NCBI GenBank assembly: GCA_003154095.1
Contig: PMCK01000562.1
Span: forward strand, 19,902 to 52,938
DNA from: Myxococcales bacterium
GTDB taxonomy: Bacteria > Myxococcota_A > Polyangia > Polyangiales > Polyangiaceae
DNA length: 33,037 bases
Direction: 5' to 3'
Notes under the pieces: model-generated
Told to the model about the DNA's origin: nothing
Databases searched by the model: none
Seen by the model: only the letters and a program-made list of their open reading frames with translations
Part shown: in pieces, positions 24,693-32,426 of the stretch
Layout of the letters: the number at the start of each line of letters is the position of its first letter
How positions within the stretch are numbered: position 1 is the stretch's first letter
Position numbers and translations under genes: made by a program

Positions 24693-24781
24693 TGCTCTGA
24701 TGGTACCACAAGGAATTTTTGCAAAACGTGTAGAGTCTGCTGCGGCACGGTCGAGCGGCGTTCCGACAGTGTAAGCGTGCG

Positions 24782-25001
24782 GCATAACTCACGTTTGCAG
24801 CGCTCGGCCAAGTTTTGGCTGGGTTCATGCTGGCGCCAGCCGTGGCTATACATCCATTTTGCGGCTGGCGCCCGTTGTGGCAATTTGACGCCTCCTTCTG
24901 GATAGGTCTCCAAAATTATTGGGACTGAATGAATCAGTGAATCTTGGATTTAGCTTTTCAGTCGGGCATTCTGAAGGCGTGAGTCGATGCCTCCGTTGGG
25001 C
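24782..25001 (+). repeat. attC-like structured repeat, copy D (distant, expanded)
   Basis: The left end GCATAAC (24782-24788) fits RYYYAAC in 6 of 7 positions, and GCATAAC/GTTATGC is the form used by Vibrio attC sites. It continues TC-ACGTTTGCAGCGC, an L''-like block with the same unpaired-G position. The central stem GGCGCCAGCCGT (24832-24843) pairs with GCGGCTGGCGCC (24861-24872), with one wobble, around a 17-nt loop ending in CATTTT. The right end is CTGAAGGCGT ... GTTGGGC (24995-25001), which fits GTTRRRY fully and is followed by AGAC as in copy P. About 60 bp of extra sequence lies between the stem and the right end. Confidence 0.6.
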
Positions 25002-25065
25002 AGACTTGACTACTATAGAGGGTGGCGCTGCAACGTGGCACCGCGACGAGCCCCACCGCGAACAA

Positions 25066-25392
25066 CTACCTCTTCCCCTCAACCAACCGTACCAAGGTTC
25101 CAGTTATACGATTGATCAAAGCCAAAAACTCCGAGTCCAGAGTGCGCACATATCCAAACGCGCGAGCCACCTCCAAACATGAGTAACTCTCCCGCATGGA
25201 ACCGAGCGCGGTATGATAACGAACAGTCCGCAATTCGCCGCGCGAATACATCCCCTCCCCAAGATTCAAGGCTACGCTGCTAGACGCGCGCCGCAGCTGA
25301 CGCCCCAAGTCCCGATCCCGCCGCTCAATCTGGGCGAGTAACGGACGCAACGCGGCGATGAATTCAAGAACAACTGGGTAAATCTTGAGCAT
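25066..25392 (-). CDS. Four-helix-bundle (S23/Avd-like) protein
   Basis: 108 aa from ATG 25392, which has a very strong ribosome-binding site GAGGAGG 7 nt upstream; the longer frame to 25545 is discarded. The sequence is almost all helix (MLKIYPVVLEFIAALRPLLA, then RRDRDLGRQLRRASSSVALN). The family hallmark SSVALNLGEG is followed by helix three (YHTALGSMRESYSCLEVARA). Such proteins are encoded in 23S rRNA intervening sequences and, as relatives, serve as the Avd protein of diversity-generating retroelements. No reverse transcriptase or rRNA is in this window. The leader holds a cloverleaf-like fold (25438-25507). The fold implies nucleic-acid binding, but the role is unknown. Confidence 0.82.
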   Translation of the reverse strand: MLKIYPVVLEFIAALRPLLAQIERRDRDLGRQLRRASSSVALNLGEGMYSRGELRTVRYHTALGSMRESYSCLEVARAFGYVRTLDSEFLALINRITGTLVRLVEGKR

Positions 25393-25437
25393 TGGGTACC
25401 TCCTCAAAAAACACCCCACCCACAGCCGGCGCGCGCA

Positions 25438-25507
25438 GGGCGTGTCAAGGAGGCGAAGCCCCGCGAAGCGGCAAGCTGGCAAAGCCAGCGCAGTCCTTGA
25501 TACGCCC
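25438..25507. other. Cloverleaf-folding structured element upstream of the four-helix-bundle gene
   Basis: A 14-bp outer stem (GGGCGTGTCAAGGA at 25438-25451 with TCCTTGATACGCCC at 25494-25507, one G-T wobble) encloses three stacked hairpins. These are GGC-GAA-GCC (25452-25460), CCGC-GAA-GCGG (25461-25471) and GCTGGC-AAA-GCCAGC (25475-25489). The whole makes a compact four-way junction of 70 nt. It sits 46 bp upstream of the four-helix-bundle ATG, so it would lie in the 5' leader of that mRNA. The wobble pair is stable only if the plus strand is transcribed. It may be a structured RNA, a mobile palindromic repeat or a protein-binding site. I know no named family for it. Confidence 0.6.
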
Positions 25508-25555
25508 GAGCACGACGGTAAAATCAAAAAGCCAAGGAGAGGCAACTCTAACTGG

Positions 25556-25726
25556 GGTCAGTGTGGAGTGTGCAGCGCGCAGGGTCAAAGCGGTGTGGTT
25601 TGGGGTTTGGGTGGTGTGGATCAAGGCAACGCGCAACCACCCATCCCACAACCCAAATCCCACGCCGCTCCCACAACACAAAACCCACCCCACAAACCAC
25701 TTGCCACTGCACCCTGCACTCTGACC
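25556..25726. repeat. 171-bp element with 20-bp terminal inverted repeats and a G-quadruplex motif
   Basis: The ends GGTCAGTGTGGAGTGTGCAG (25556-25575) and CTGCACCCTGCACTCTGACC (25707-25726) are inverted repeats with 3 mismatches in 20. The left half of the interior is G/T-rich (GTGTGGTTTGGGGTTTGGG) and the right half C/A-rich, so the whole can fold into one long imperfect hairpin. On the minus strand, positions 25640-25661 read GGG-ATTT-GGG-TTGT-GGG-AT-GGG, a perfect G-quadruplex motif. No coding capacity. It could be a MITE-like mobile remnant. No flanking target duplication was recognised. Confidence 0.6.
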
Positions 25727-25859
25727 ACAATTACTAGCTGGGGCGCACAGCCACCAAAACGGGTGCCGCGAAACATTTTTAGTCGCCGAAGATCAGGATT
25801 GAGATGCGATTTCGCAAGAACATCGAGGGACTGGTGTCAAAATTGGGCTGGAGTCGAGA

Positions 25860-26333
25860 ATGTTGTCGCAACCATCAGTGCACGTCGGCGCAGTCAAGGA
25901 GATCGCATGTGTGGTGCTTTGCATGTCTCATGCAACAATCGCGTGCAGCGGAGACATGTCGAGTGCCAGTGATTCGTCCGGTGGAACGCAGTCGGTGACT
26001 GGAGGCGCCTCCAACGGCGGAGCCAAGGCAACTGGCGGTCGCATATCTGCAGGAGGAACGTCGGCGAGCAGTAGCACAATGGCGGTTGGCGGAGCGGCGG
26101 CGGGCGCGACTTCGACTGGCAGCTGCGGCAACGTCAATTGCGCACACGGGACCCAATATTGCCATGCCGTAATCGGAGGTTATGTCGGCAATCCCGGAAC
26201 CTACACGTGCATACCGCTGCCAGCTGGTTGCGGTTCGAACCCGAATTGCGCGTGTCTCTCGGGTGACAGTTGCGGCTACAATTGCATGCAGTCCGCCAAC
26301 GGCGATTTGTTCACGACATGCTTGGTTCCGTGA
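25860..26333 (+). CDS. Cys-rich lipoprotein with Thr/Ser-Gly-Gly linker
   Basis: 157 aa from ATG 25860, with GGAG 7-8 nt upstream. The N-terminus holds a hydrophobic stretch IACVVLCMSHATIAC, with a probable lipid-anchored Cys in ATIAC. Residues about 33-85 are a low-complexity linker (GGTQSVTGGASNGGAKATGG). The C-terminal domain of about 70 residues has ten cysteines in CGNVNC, YCHAVIGGYVGNPGTYTC, CGSNPNCACLSGDSCGYNC, so it is probably disulfide-rich and extracytoplasmic. This layout is very common in Polyangia. Function is unknown. It ends 9 bp before the MetF-like gene, although the two do not look functionally linked. Confidence 0.7.
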   Translation: MLSQPSVHVGAVKEIACVVLCMSHATIACSGDMSSASDSSGGTQSVTGGASNGGAKATGGRISAGGTSASSSTMAVGGAAAGATSTGSCGNVNCAHGTQYCHAVIGGYVGNPGTYTCIPLPAGCGSNPNCACLSGDSCGYNCMQSANGDLFTTCLVP

Positions 26334-26342
26334 CTTGTCGAC

Positions 26343-27263
26343 ATGCGCGAGCTCGTTCGAACCTTTCGGTCTGGGATCCTTACTTACCGAATCACTCCCC
26401 CCAAGCAATCGTATTCGAGTGAAAGACTCGCCGATGTCGCCACCGCTCAAACTGAACGGATCCGTCAACTTCCAGTCGATGCCCTTGTCGTTTATGACAT
26501 TCAGGATGAGTCCATGCGGACTGAAGCACCGCGCCCTTTTCCGTACCTCGCCTGCGTTAACTCTACGAGATACGCCTTGGATGCTCTCGCGCAATTAGAT
26601 ATCCCCAAGGTCGTATACCGTTGTGTGGCGCCTCTTTCGAAGCAAGAACTATCCGCAAGCTTCGGGCGGCTCAATGCGTCTTCGTGTCTCTCCGTATTAG
26701 TGGGGGCTGCCTCGCGCCGCCAAGCCGCTTCGATGAAACTGACTGAAGCATGCGCACTCGCAAAAAGCGAGTACCCCGGCCTGCCTATCGGAGGGGTAAT
26801 CATCGCCGAGCGTCACGAGCAGTCTCACGCCGAAGATCAACGGGCTATGACAAAGATCGATGCGGGTTGCACCTTTTTCATTAGCCAAGCCGTGTATTCG
26901 GTTGACGCTACCAAGAATCTGCTAAGTGACCTTTTTTACCTTTGCGAGGCACAGCAGCGCCGCATGCCACCCGTTCTGATCACGCTCAGCCCATGCGGCT
27001 CCCTGCGGACACTCGACTTCATGCGATGGTTGGGTGTTTCGGTTCCTCGTTGGCTTGAGAACGACTTGCGTCGTTCGAAAGACATTCTGCAGGCCTCACT
27101 GAATATTTGCACGGAAGTGTCAGCGGACTTATGCGATTTCGCGGCATCTCGTGGTATCCCTCTGGGGTGTAATGTCGAAAGTGTATCGTTGTCAAAAGTG
27201 GAAATCGAAGCCTCGGTGGAACTCGTCCATAGGGTTGCTCGTCAACTTGGCCGAAGCATATAG
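26343..27263 (+). CDS. Methylenetetrahydrofolate reductase-family (MetF-like) protein
   Basis: 306 aa of the MetF TIM-barrel family, which reduces 5,10-methylene-tetrahydrofolate to 5-methyl-tetrahydrofolate with FAD. Visible marks are YRITPPKQSYSSERL at the start (family: F-E-x-x-P-P), VDALVVYDIQDES-R-EAPRPFPYL, the central GGVIIAERHEQSHAED, KIDAGCTFFISQAVYSVDAT (family: K--AGA-F-x-T-Q) and LSPCGSLRTLDFMRWLGVSVP. It is a divergent member: the usual first-strand Glu is not seen, so the substrate may differ. There is no clear ribosome-binding site before ATG 26343. No methionine-pathway gene is adjacent. The length is normal and the frame intact. Confidence 0.78.
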   Translation: MRELVRTFRSGILTYRITPPKQSYSSERLADVATAQTERIRQLPVDALVVYDIQDESMRTEAPRPFPYLACVNSTRYALDALAQLDIPKVVYRCVAPLSKQELSASFGRLNASSCLSVLVGAASRRQAASMKLTEACALAKSEYPGLPIGGVIIAERHEQSHAEDQRAMTKIDAGCTFFISQAVYSVDATKNLLSDLFYLCEAQQRRMPPVLITLSPCGSLRTLDFMRWLGVSVPRWLENDLRRSKDILQASLNICTEVSADLCDFAASRGIPLGCNVESVSLSKVEIEASVELVHRVARQLGRSI

Positions 27264-27487
27264 TGGCCGTTCTCTCCCATTTGCGGGGCCACTCTCCGCG
27301 CTGACCCCGACGATGATGTTCAATCGCCTGAGCGCGCCGGGAAAAACAAAAGACACGAATCGTATGACGCGTTTCAACCGGTAATTCGCGCCACCTGGCC
27401 GACAATGACGAAAAGGTAGATCGCTTCCGTGACCCCCGGCATTACTCTCGCGTCACTACTCCAAAAAGGTGTCTCGAATCACTCGCC

Positions 27488-27694
27488 GTTTGGGTCAAGA
27501 GCAGCGCGGCGGGCGCGCAACTGTCCGCCAAGGGGTTCGGCGGCACCGACAAGACATCCGCAATCGCCAGTTCCACGGCTTGGACCAATTTGTCCATCAC
27601 GGGCATTGCAGTCAGCAATGGCCAATGCGACGTCAGCGTGACGAGCTCAGGGCAGACCGTGACGGTGGATGACTTTACGTTGATCAAGAACTGA
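27488..27694 (+). pseudogene. C-terminal carbohydrate-binding-like domain remnant
   Basis: The frame ending at TGA 27692-27694 reads VWVKSSAAGAQLSAKGFGGT, then TAWTNLSITGIAVSNGQCDV, then VTSSGQTVTVDDFTLIKN. This is the second half of a beta-sandwich carbohydrate-binding module: the final V-x-V-D-D-F-x-L strand is typical of modules at the end of secreted sugar-degrading enzymes. Upstream of about 27485 the frame loses this character and there is no start or catalytic domain. The tail of a secreted hydrolase was therefore left here. It points toward the entericidin-like gene on the other strand, 22 bp away. Confidence 0.6.
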
Positions 27695-27716
27695 ATGTCG
27701 TCGCAACGTGATCTTA

Positions 27717-27986
27717 TTAATGTCGTGACGGCACGGAATCACCGATTCTAATTGGTGCTTGCGCATCCGGCTGATCCTCTTTTTTGGCCGCCTTCTGCGA
27801 GACCGCGTCGTCGTTTCCTTTGATTTTCGCCGCCGCCTTTTGGAGCCCTTTGCCGGTTGCATCCAGCGCATTCTTTGTGTCCTGTTTCACACCTTCAGCA
27901 GTGTGACAGCCACTGGTTAGCGTGGTGAACGCAGCCAACGTTAGCCCTCCTACGATTCGCCGGACCGAGCTATTCGTGATCGACAT
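27717..27986 (-). CDS. Entericidin-like small lipoprotein
   Basis: 89 aa from ATG 27986. A signal peptide leads to the lipobox LTSGC (Cys27), and the mature part begins CHTAEGVKQDTKNALDATGK, then GLQKAAAKIKG, resembling the EcnA/EcnB entericidin pattern (C-x-T-x-x-G-x-x-x-D). Entericidins are small membrane lipoproteins linked to a bacteriolytic toxin-antidote system. Many relatives have no proven role. The lysine-rich tail (KAAKKEDQPDAQAPIR) is longer than in the classic peptides. A longer frame to 28055 adds 23 residues with no signal character. The gene is bracketed by an imperfect direct repeat (27726-27755 and 27986-28011). Confidence 0.7.
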   Translation of the reverse strand: MSITNSSVRRIVGGLTLAAFTTLTSGCHTAEGVKQDTKNALDATGKGLQKAAAKIKGNDDAVSQKAAKKEDQPDAQAPIRIGDSVPSRH

Positions 27987-28011
27987 GACGGCACGGAATA
28001 CCATCAATTGG
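27726..28011. repeat. Imperfect direct repeat bracketing the entericidin-like gene
   Basis: TGACGGCACGGAATCACCGATTCTAATTGG (27726-27755, shown split as TGACGGCACGGAAT and AATTGG) recurs at 27986-28011 as TGACGGCACGGAAT...AATTGG with a shorter middle. One copy covers the 3' end of the gene, the other begins at its start codon. The spacing is 260 bp. Confidence 0.5.
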
Positions 28012-28126
28012 AGCGCGCGCACGAGGTTTATTCCCAGCAGGGCGATACGCTGCACCTCGATGAAGCCCGCCCCGCGGCTTTCCGTGCCGCAGCACCCAGC
28101 CCCTGATGCAGATCACGCTCGCGGCT

Positions 28127-29329
28127 TCAGTCAGTATGTCGTAATGGCGGGTCGATCTCGAGTCGAAAGTCTTGATCGGCTGCATACGAGTATAGTCTCA
28201 GCGACGGCGAATAGGTCTTCATATGCACCGTACGCCCGTCGGGGTGAATCTCGAAGAAGCGCAGGTACCCTAGCCCCCCTTGGTCGAGCATTTGGTAATT
28301 TACCAGGACTTGATGCACGGCGTTGCCGGCATTGCCGCGGCTGGTCAGGCGCCCTGTGCCTTGGCCGAGGACGTGACCACTGACGACCATGAAGATACCG
28401 GGGTGGCGCCGAACGAGATCGTTCCAAAGCTGCTCGCCATCGTGGTTGCCATCCTCCGCGAACGCTCCCTCGGCTGTATGGTAGTCTAATGGGCTCCACT
28501 GCTGATCGGGACGAGTGGCACGATCGTATCGCGTGCTGTCATCATACGTATAGGCATGTGTGGCAACGATGACCCGATGATCCTTGAAGCGTGTGAGCAC
28601 CTGGTTTGCCCATTCGACGGTGATACGCCGTGGGCTCCATTCGAGCATGAGCACGCCTAGACGATATCGACCCGCATTCAACGAATAAAACGCGTTTTCG
28701 ATGTGACCCGGTGTCATGACTGCGCGAAGCGCTCCGTTCGACTGCGCCCATTTCTCGTCGAAATAGTTCGAAAGTAGGCTTTCGCGGCTGTCGGTGGTGC
28801 CATCATTGCCAAGGTCGTGATTGCCCGTGGTCAGCAATAGCGGAAACCCTTGGGTAATGGGTGCCAATGCGTCGCGAAAGAATGCCCATTCCTCCGGGGT
28901 ATTTCTGTCCGTGAGATCTCCCAATGTGATGGCCGTCAGGATTTGCCTTTGTGCGCGCTGCTCGGCGATCCAATTGCCCTGGTTTCGCAGATGCGGGTAA
29001 CGACAATGGGCGTAGTATTGCGTATCCGGCAAGAGCACGAAAGTGATGGCATCAGGAGGTGCGGGCTCGAGCTCTCGATCGAGCGTCGCCGTGAGCGACT
29101 TTGGCCACTCCGGGTGCCAAAGCTCAACCGGAAGCCCGCACGGCGGCGGGCCTGCATCGGTCGATGACGATTCGGCAGAAGATTTCACATGGGTCGTCTT
29201 CGCGCAATCGAGACTAGAGGCTTCGCGCTGCCCATATCCGGCGTGATTGCAGGACTCAATGCCGAGCAGGCAGATCGAAGCGATCGCCAGTGCTATCGGG
29301 GATTGTCGGTGCGATTGCCGCAACTTCAT
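28127..29329 (-). CDS. Calcineurin-like metallophosphoesterase, exported
   Basis: 400 aa with all five metallophosphoesterase blocks: PDTQYY (101-106; the D-x-Q variant of D-x-H), GDLTDR (137-142), GNHD (169-172), VIVATHAY (His258) and VVSGHVLGQGTGR (His319). These residues bind two metal ions and hydrolyse phosphoesters. The D-T-Q subclass is common among secreted bacterial enzymes. The N-terminus has a hydrophobic signal (ALAIASICLLGIESC) that may be a lipoprotein signal with a poor lipobox, so the enzyme is periplasmic or surface-exposed. The substrate is unknown. The gene stands alone and looks complete. Confidence 0.88.
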   Translation of the reverse strand: MKLRQSHRQSPIALAIASICLLGIESCNHAGYGQREASSLDCAKTTHVKSSAESSSTDAGPPPCGLPVELWHPEWPKSLTATLDRELEPAPPDAITFVLLPDTQYYAHCRYPHLRNQGNWIAEQRAQRQILTAITLGDLTDRNTPEEWAFFRDALAPITQGFPLLLTTGNHDLGNDGTTDSRESLLSNYFDEKWAQSNGALRAVMTPGHIENAFYSLNAGRYRLGVLMLEWSPRRITVEWANQVLTRFKDHRVIVATHAYTYDDSTRYDRATRPDQQWSPLDYHTAEGAFAEDGNHDGEQLWNDLVRRHPGIFMVVSGHVLGQGTGRLTSRGNAGNAVHQVLVNYQMLDQGGLGYLRFFEIHPDGRTVHMKTYSPSLRLYSYAADQDFRLEIDPPLRHTD

Positions 29330-29737
29330 GGCCGTCAGATCCCTAGCTGAGGGATGAAACGGGCGCCAGTCTAGTGAGTCACTTTACTCGAAGCTTCATC
29401 ACCGTGCCGGTACTCGCTACTGAACCCAATCGCTAGACGCTGTATCGGAAAGCCAAGTTTTGGTCACATTTCCGAAATCCGTCAGAGTGGTAAGCGCTGA
29501 CCTCGAGTCAATCTTCAATATTCCTGTGCGGAGGAAGACTTCTATTCCTTTGACTCAATCGCGTGTTAAATTTCAAGTGCAGGATTGGGTTGCCGATCCC
29601 ACGACGAGTCGAATCTTCGAAGTGGCAAGACGAATGAACTGATAGTTCTCTGCTGCCCCCATGAGTGTGCAGGAATTGCTTGGCCGTCGGATTATCCCGG
29701 CATCAAGACCTGTGACTGCCCATAAACAGAAACGGGT
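29330..29737. other. Gene-poor interval
   Basis: About 410 bp with no convincing gene. A 60-codon plus frame at 29460-29642 has ordinary composition but no ribosome-binding site or family resemblance. A small palindrome AGTGA-G-TCACT lies at about 29374, upstream of the metallophosphoesterase gene. No RNA gene or repeat is seen. Confidence 0.35.
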
Positions 29738-30982
29738 TCATTGCGGGCCTTTGGGTTGAGCTAGCACCCAGTCGCAGCGCTCGGCGTTCATCAAGGGGGA
29801 GAGCAGTGGATCGACGAGCAGCTCGACCGGGGCAACCTGAGCGTGACCAACAGGCAACCAGCGCACCACCGTCTGTTCGATGATGGCCCAGGCCGCGGAA
29901 GGATTTTGCCGGAACGAATGCCAGCGGGCGACTTTTAGCGCGTCGTCGAACTGCAGCCCGTCGCCCACCTCGTTCCACAGTCGATGGATCTCCGGCTCGA
30001 TATTGTACATTGTCGCCAGGGCGAAGCAGTGTCGTCCCAGGTCCTTGGTTTTGCCGGCGAAGCGTTTGCTCGTGGTTGCGGTGGCGACTGCTCCCTCGTA
30101 AGCCTTGGTCTCCTCGGGCGTCGGCTCAGCAACTCGCTGCGAGGGACGCACCAAGTCCTTGAGGAGCGACGCCTGTGTTTGCGATGTGTACTTGGCGGGG
30201 ATCTTCGCGGCAGCCCGTTCGATAATCTCCGGCGTGCCAAGCTCGCGAGCTGCACGTCGGAAGAGCCGGGTCAGGTCCGTGAACACATTGCCGGCGTATT
30301 CCACCGACGGATCGACGAAATACACTTCCGCTCGCGACACGAAATCCGCCCATTTCCCCTGGAAGGCGAGGATCTCAGAGAGCGATGCGCATGCAGCGCC
30401 CTCGCCCGCATTGGCGAGCTCCTCTAGTACGGGGATGGCTTCGTCGAGATGCCCGCGCCGAGCCGCGTGCGCCGCCTGCTTGGCATTCTTGATCTTGGAT
30501 TGACGCTTCGGCTTCTCCAGTGGCAGTGGCGTCCAGCGTTTGACGACTCGCGGATCCGCCCGGGGACTGGGCCAGAGCGCAATCGTGATCTTCTCCCTCT
30601 TCGCGAGCCCCGAGTGCGAAACCCGAACTCGGTACCAACCCGCAACCACGGCAATGCGCTTGGCGTCTGGCAGATAGTCAGTGCATCCAAGAGCGACCAG
30701 TTGACCCGATTTGATCTCGATACTTCCCTCGGTGACGTGATCGGCATCACTCCCTGTCGTTGGCTCGGACGCATGGATTGCGACGATAACGGACAGCGTG
30801 TCGGCCTCTTGGGTGCCGATGCCCAGACCTCCCTCGGCAACCGCCAGCTTGTCCTCCGTAGCCTGGACGGTCCATGCCTCCGCGAGGTCGGGATTCATTC
30901 CATCGTCGAACAGGTGGATCTGGTGATAGTCGGCAAACAGGTCGAGGCGCACGGGTTTGGTAGGTTTCGAGACATTGGCCAT
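29738..30982 (-). CDS. Hypothetical cytoplasmic protein, two-domain
   Basis: 414 aa from ATG 30982 (MANVSKPTKPVRLDLFADYH), chosen because GAGG lies about 12 nt upstream and the extra residues from 31099 look unstructured. Residues 1-160 form a beta-rich domain (DLFADYHQIHLFDDG, then AEAWTVQATEDKLAVAEGGL, GLVALGC-like strands and GWYRVRVSHSGL). This resembles orphan proteins found near polymorphic-toxin or immunity loci. Residues about 185-414 are helical (AKQAAHAARRGHLDEAIPVL) and may fold as TPR/HEAT-like repeats. There is no signal peptide. No toxin gene is adjacent in this window. The function is not recognised. Confidence 0.72.
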   Translation of the reverse strand: MANVSKPTKPVRLDLFADYHQIHLFDDGMNPDLAEAWTVQATEDKLAVAEGGLGIGTQEADTLSVIVAIHASEPTTGSDADHVTEGSIEIKSGQLVALGCTDYLPDAKRIAVVAGWYRVRVSHSGLAKREKITIALWPSPRADPRVVKRWTPLPLEKPKRQSKIKNAKQAAHAARRGHLDEAIPVLEELANAGEGAACASLSEILAFQGKWADFVSRAEVYFVDPSVEYAGNVFTDLTRLFRRAARELGTPEIIERAAAKIPAKYTSQTQASLLKDLVRPSQRVAEPTPEETKAYEGAVATATTSKRFAGKTKDLGRHCFALATMYNIEPEIHRLWNEVGDGLQFDDALKVARWHSFRQNPSAAWAIIEQTVVRWLPVGHAQVAPVELLVDPLLSPLMNAERCDWVLAQPKGPQ

Positions 30983-31478
30983 GTCCAATCCTACCTCAGT
31001 GAGCCTCGTGTTGGTCCCCTTATTACTTTGGGAGTGCAATATGATATGTAAGTGCTTTGCCAGAGCAGCCAAAGCATTGTTGCGCAATTCGGTCGACATC
31101 TCGCGAGCACGAAACCTAGTGCGGAAAGAGTCGTCCTACACCCGTTGCCTCGCAAGCAGTAGACGAACCTGCAGCGTCCTGGCAATGAGAGAAGCGAAGG
31201 CTTGCGTCCGGCCTGTGCAAGCGCTCTCGCGAACATCCCGCAAGCAGGTTGCTATAGACGCCGATGACGGCCAAACATGCAGGTTTCAGTCCAACACATG
31301 CTCTCAAGGGTACCACTCTGAACGAGTATCACCGATGTCCAATGTTCGCACGAGTCTCTTCGCGGAGAACCGAACCGCGGCTTCGCGACACGCGCCGTTA
31401 TCCACCAATTTCTGACCAACATTTGCGTCATCGCCCAACGGGGCTAAAGTGGCGGCCACCGGGGCGACGAGTAACGGA
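30983..31478. other. Gene-free interval
   Basis: About 500 bp between two minus-strand genes. Overlapping short frames on both strands lack family resemblance and ribosome-binding sites. It should contain the promoter of the hypothetical protein at 29738-30982 and the end of the glycerophosphodiesterase transcript. No hairpin with a T-run, RNA gene or repeat was found. Confidence 0.35.
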
Positions 31479-32426
31479 TCATTCGAGCGTATCTTGCCAG
31501 ATACTATAGAGTGACTCCGGTTGGTTCGTCATGATGCCATCGACCGAGTAGTAGAGCAGTTCGGCTAGCTGCATGTCGCGATCGAAGGTCCAAACGGTGA
31601 CACTATCGATTTGACCGGCCTCGCGCGCGTCGACATTATGCGCGACATCACGTTTGAAATCCGACCACGCGACGCTGGGCACGAGGCCCGCGCTGATGTC
31701 GCGAAGATGCGCCTCGAGCGTACCCTGGAGTGCGCCGAGGCCTTCGGTGTCCAGGACCACGCGCATGTCGTCTATTCCGAGCGCCATCCGCTCCGCTTCG
31801 TACGTATCCACAATGCTGCGATGCACGCTGAGCATGTAGAAGCGCACGTGCGCAAGAGCAGTGTCGGCGGCCTTCGCGGAGTGGATCATGTCGAAGAGTG
31901 CCTTGGCCTCGGCCGTCTGTGTCTCGGTCAACTTGGTGTCGATGTAGACAGCCTTGAGTTCGGACTCATCGCGTGCAAAGTCCAGTGCCTCAGCCACCGT
32001 GGGGATTTGGTAAATTTCGGCGCGGGTGCCGTCAATGCTACCATAACCGTAGTTCTGACGAAGCTCCGCGAGCGTAAGTTGATCGACCGGGCGTCGCATG
32101 TCGGAGCCAATTGGGGGTACCAGAGGAATATACGCAAGCCCTTCCGCGCCACTCTGACGCGCAACTGCCTCGATGCTGTCGGGATCGCGGTCATGCCAAA
32201 TTACGAAGATGCCGTCACTCGTGATGCATACATCAGTCTCTATCGCGTTGGCGCCGACTGCGGTTGCGACTTTGAATGAGGGAATAGTATTTTCGGCGGC
32301 CACATTCGGCGCACCTCGGTGTCCTATCACAAGGAAGTTGGGGTTAGGTCGGCCAAGGCCGCGCGGGTCGCAAGCAGCCAGTGCAATCAATACCCCCATG
32401 CGTAGCGCGAACGCATTCCATTTCAT
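31479..32426 (-). CDS. Glycerophosphodiester phosphodiesterase, lipoprotein type
   Basis: 315 aa of the GDPD family, which hydrolyses glycerophosphodiesters to glycerol-3-phosphate and an alcohol. The active-site residues are all present: GHRGAPNVAAENTIPSF (His36, Arg37, Glu45), AIETDVCITSDG (Glu63, Asp65) and VIWHDRD (His78, Asp79). The C-terminal VTVWTFDRD and GIMTNQPE match the family end. The signal peptide ends in ALAAC (Cys19), a lipobox, so the enzyme is anchored in the envelope and likely acts on lipid-derived diesters. The ATG overlaps the stop of the upstream barrel gene by 4 bp (ATGA), so they are co-translated. Confidence 0.92.
   Translation of the reverse strand: MKWNAFALRMGVLIALAACDPRGLGRPNPNFLVIGHRGAPNVAAENTIPSFKVATAVGANAIETDVCITSDGIFVIWHDRDPDSIEAVARQSGAEGLAYIPLVPPIGSDMRRPVDQLTLAELRQNYGYGSIDGTRAEIYQIPTVAEALDFARDESELKAVYIDTKLTETQTAEAKALFDMIHSAKAADTALAHVRFYMLSVHRSIVDTYEAERMALGIDDMRVVLDTEGLGALQGTLEAHLRDISAGLVPSVAWSDFKRDVAHNVDAREAGQIDSVTVWTFDRDMQLAELLYYSVDGIMTNQPESLYSIWQDTLE

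Noticed and set aside
25066-25392. Diversity-generating retroelement, because the four-helix-bundle protein resembles Avd
   Set aside because: No reverse transcriptase, template repeat or variable repeat is found in the window.
25066-25507. 23S rRNA intervening sequence
   Set aside because: No rRNA sequence flanks the four-helix-bundle gene.
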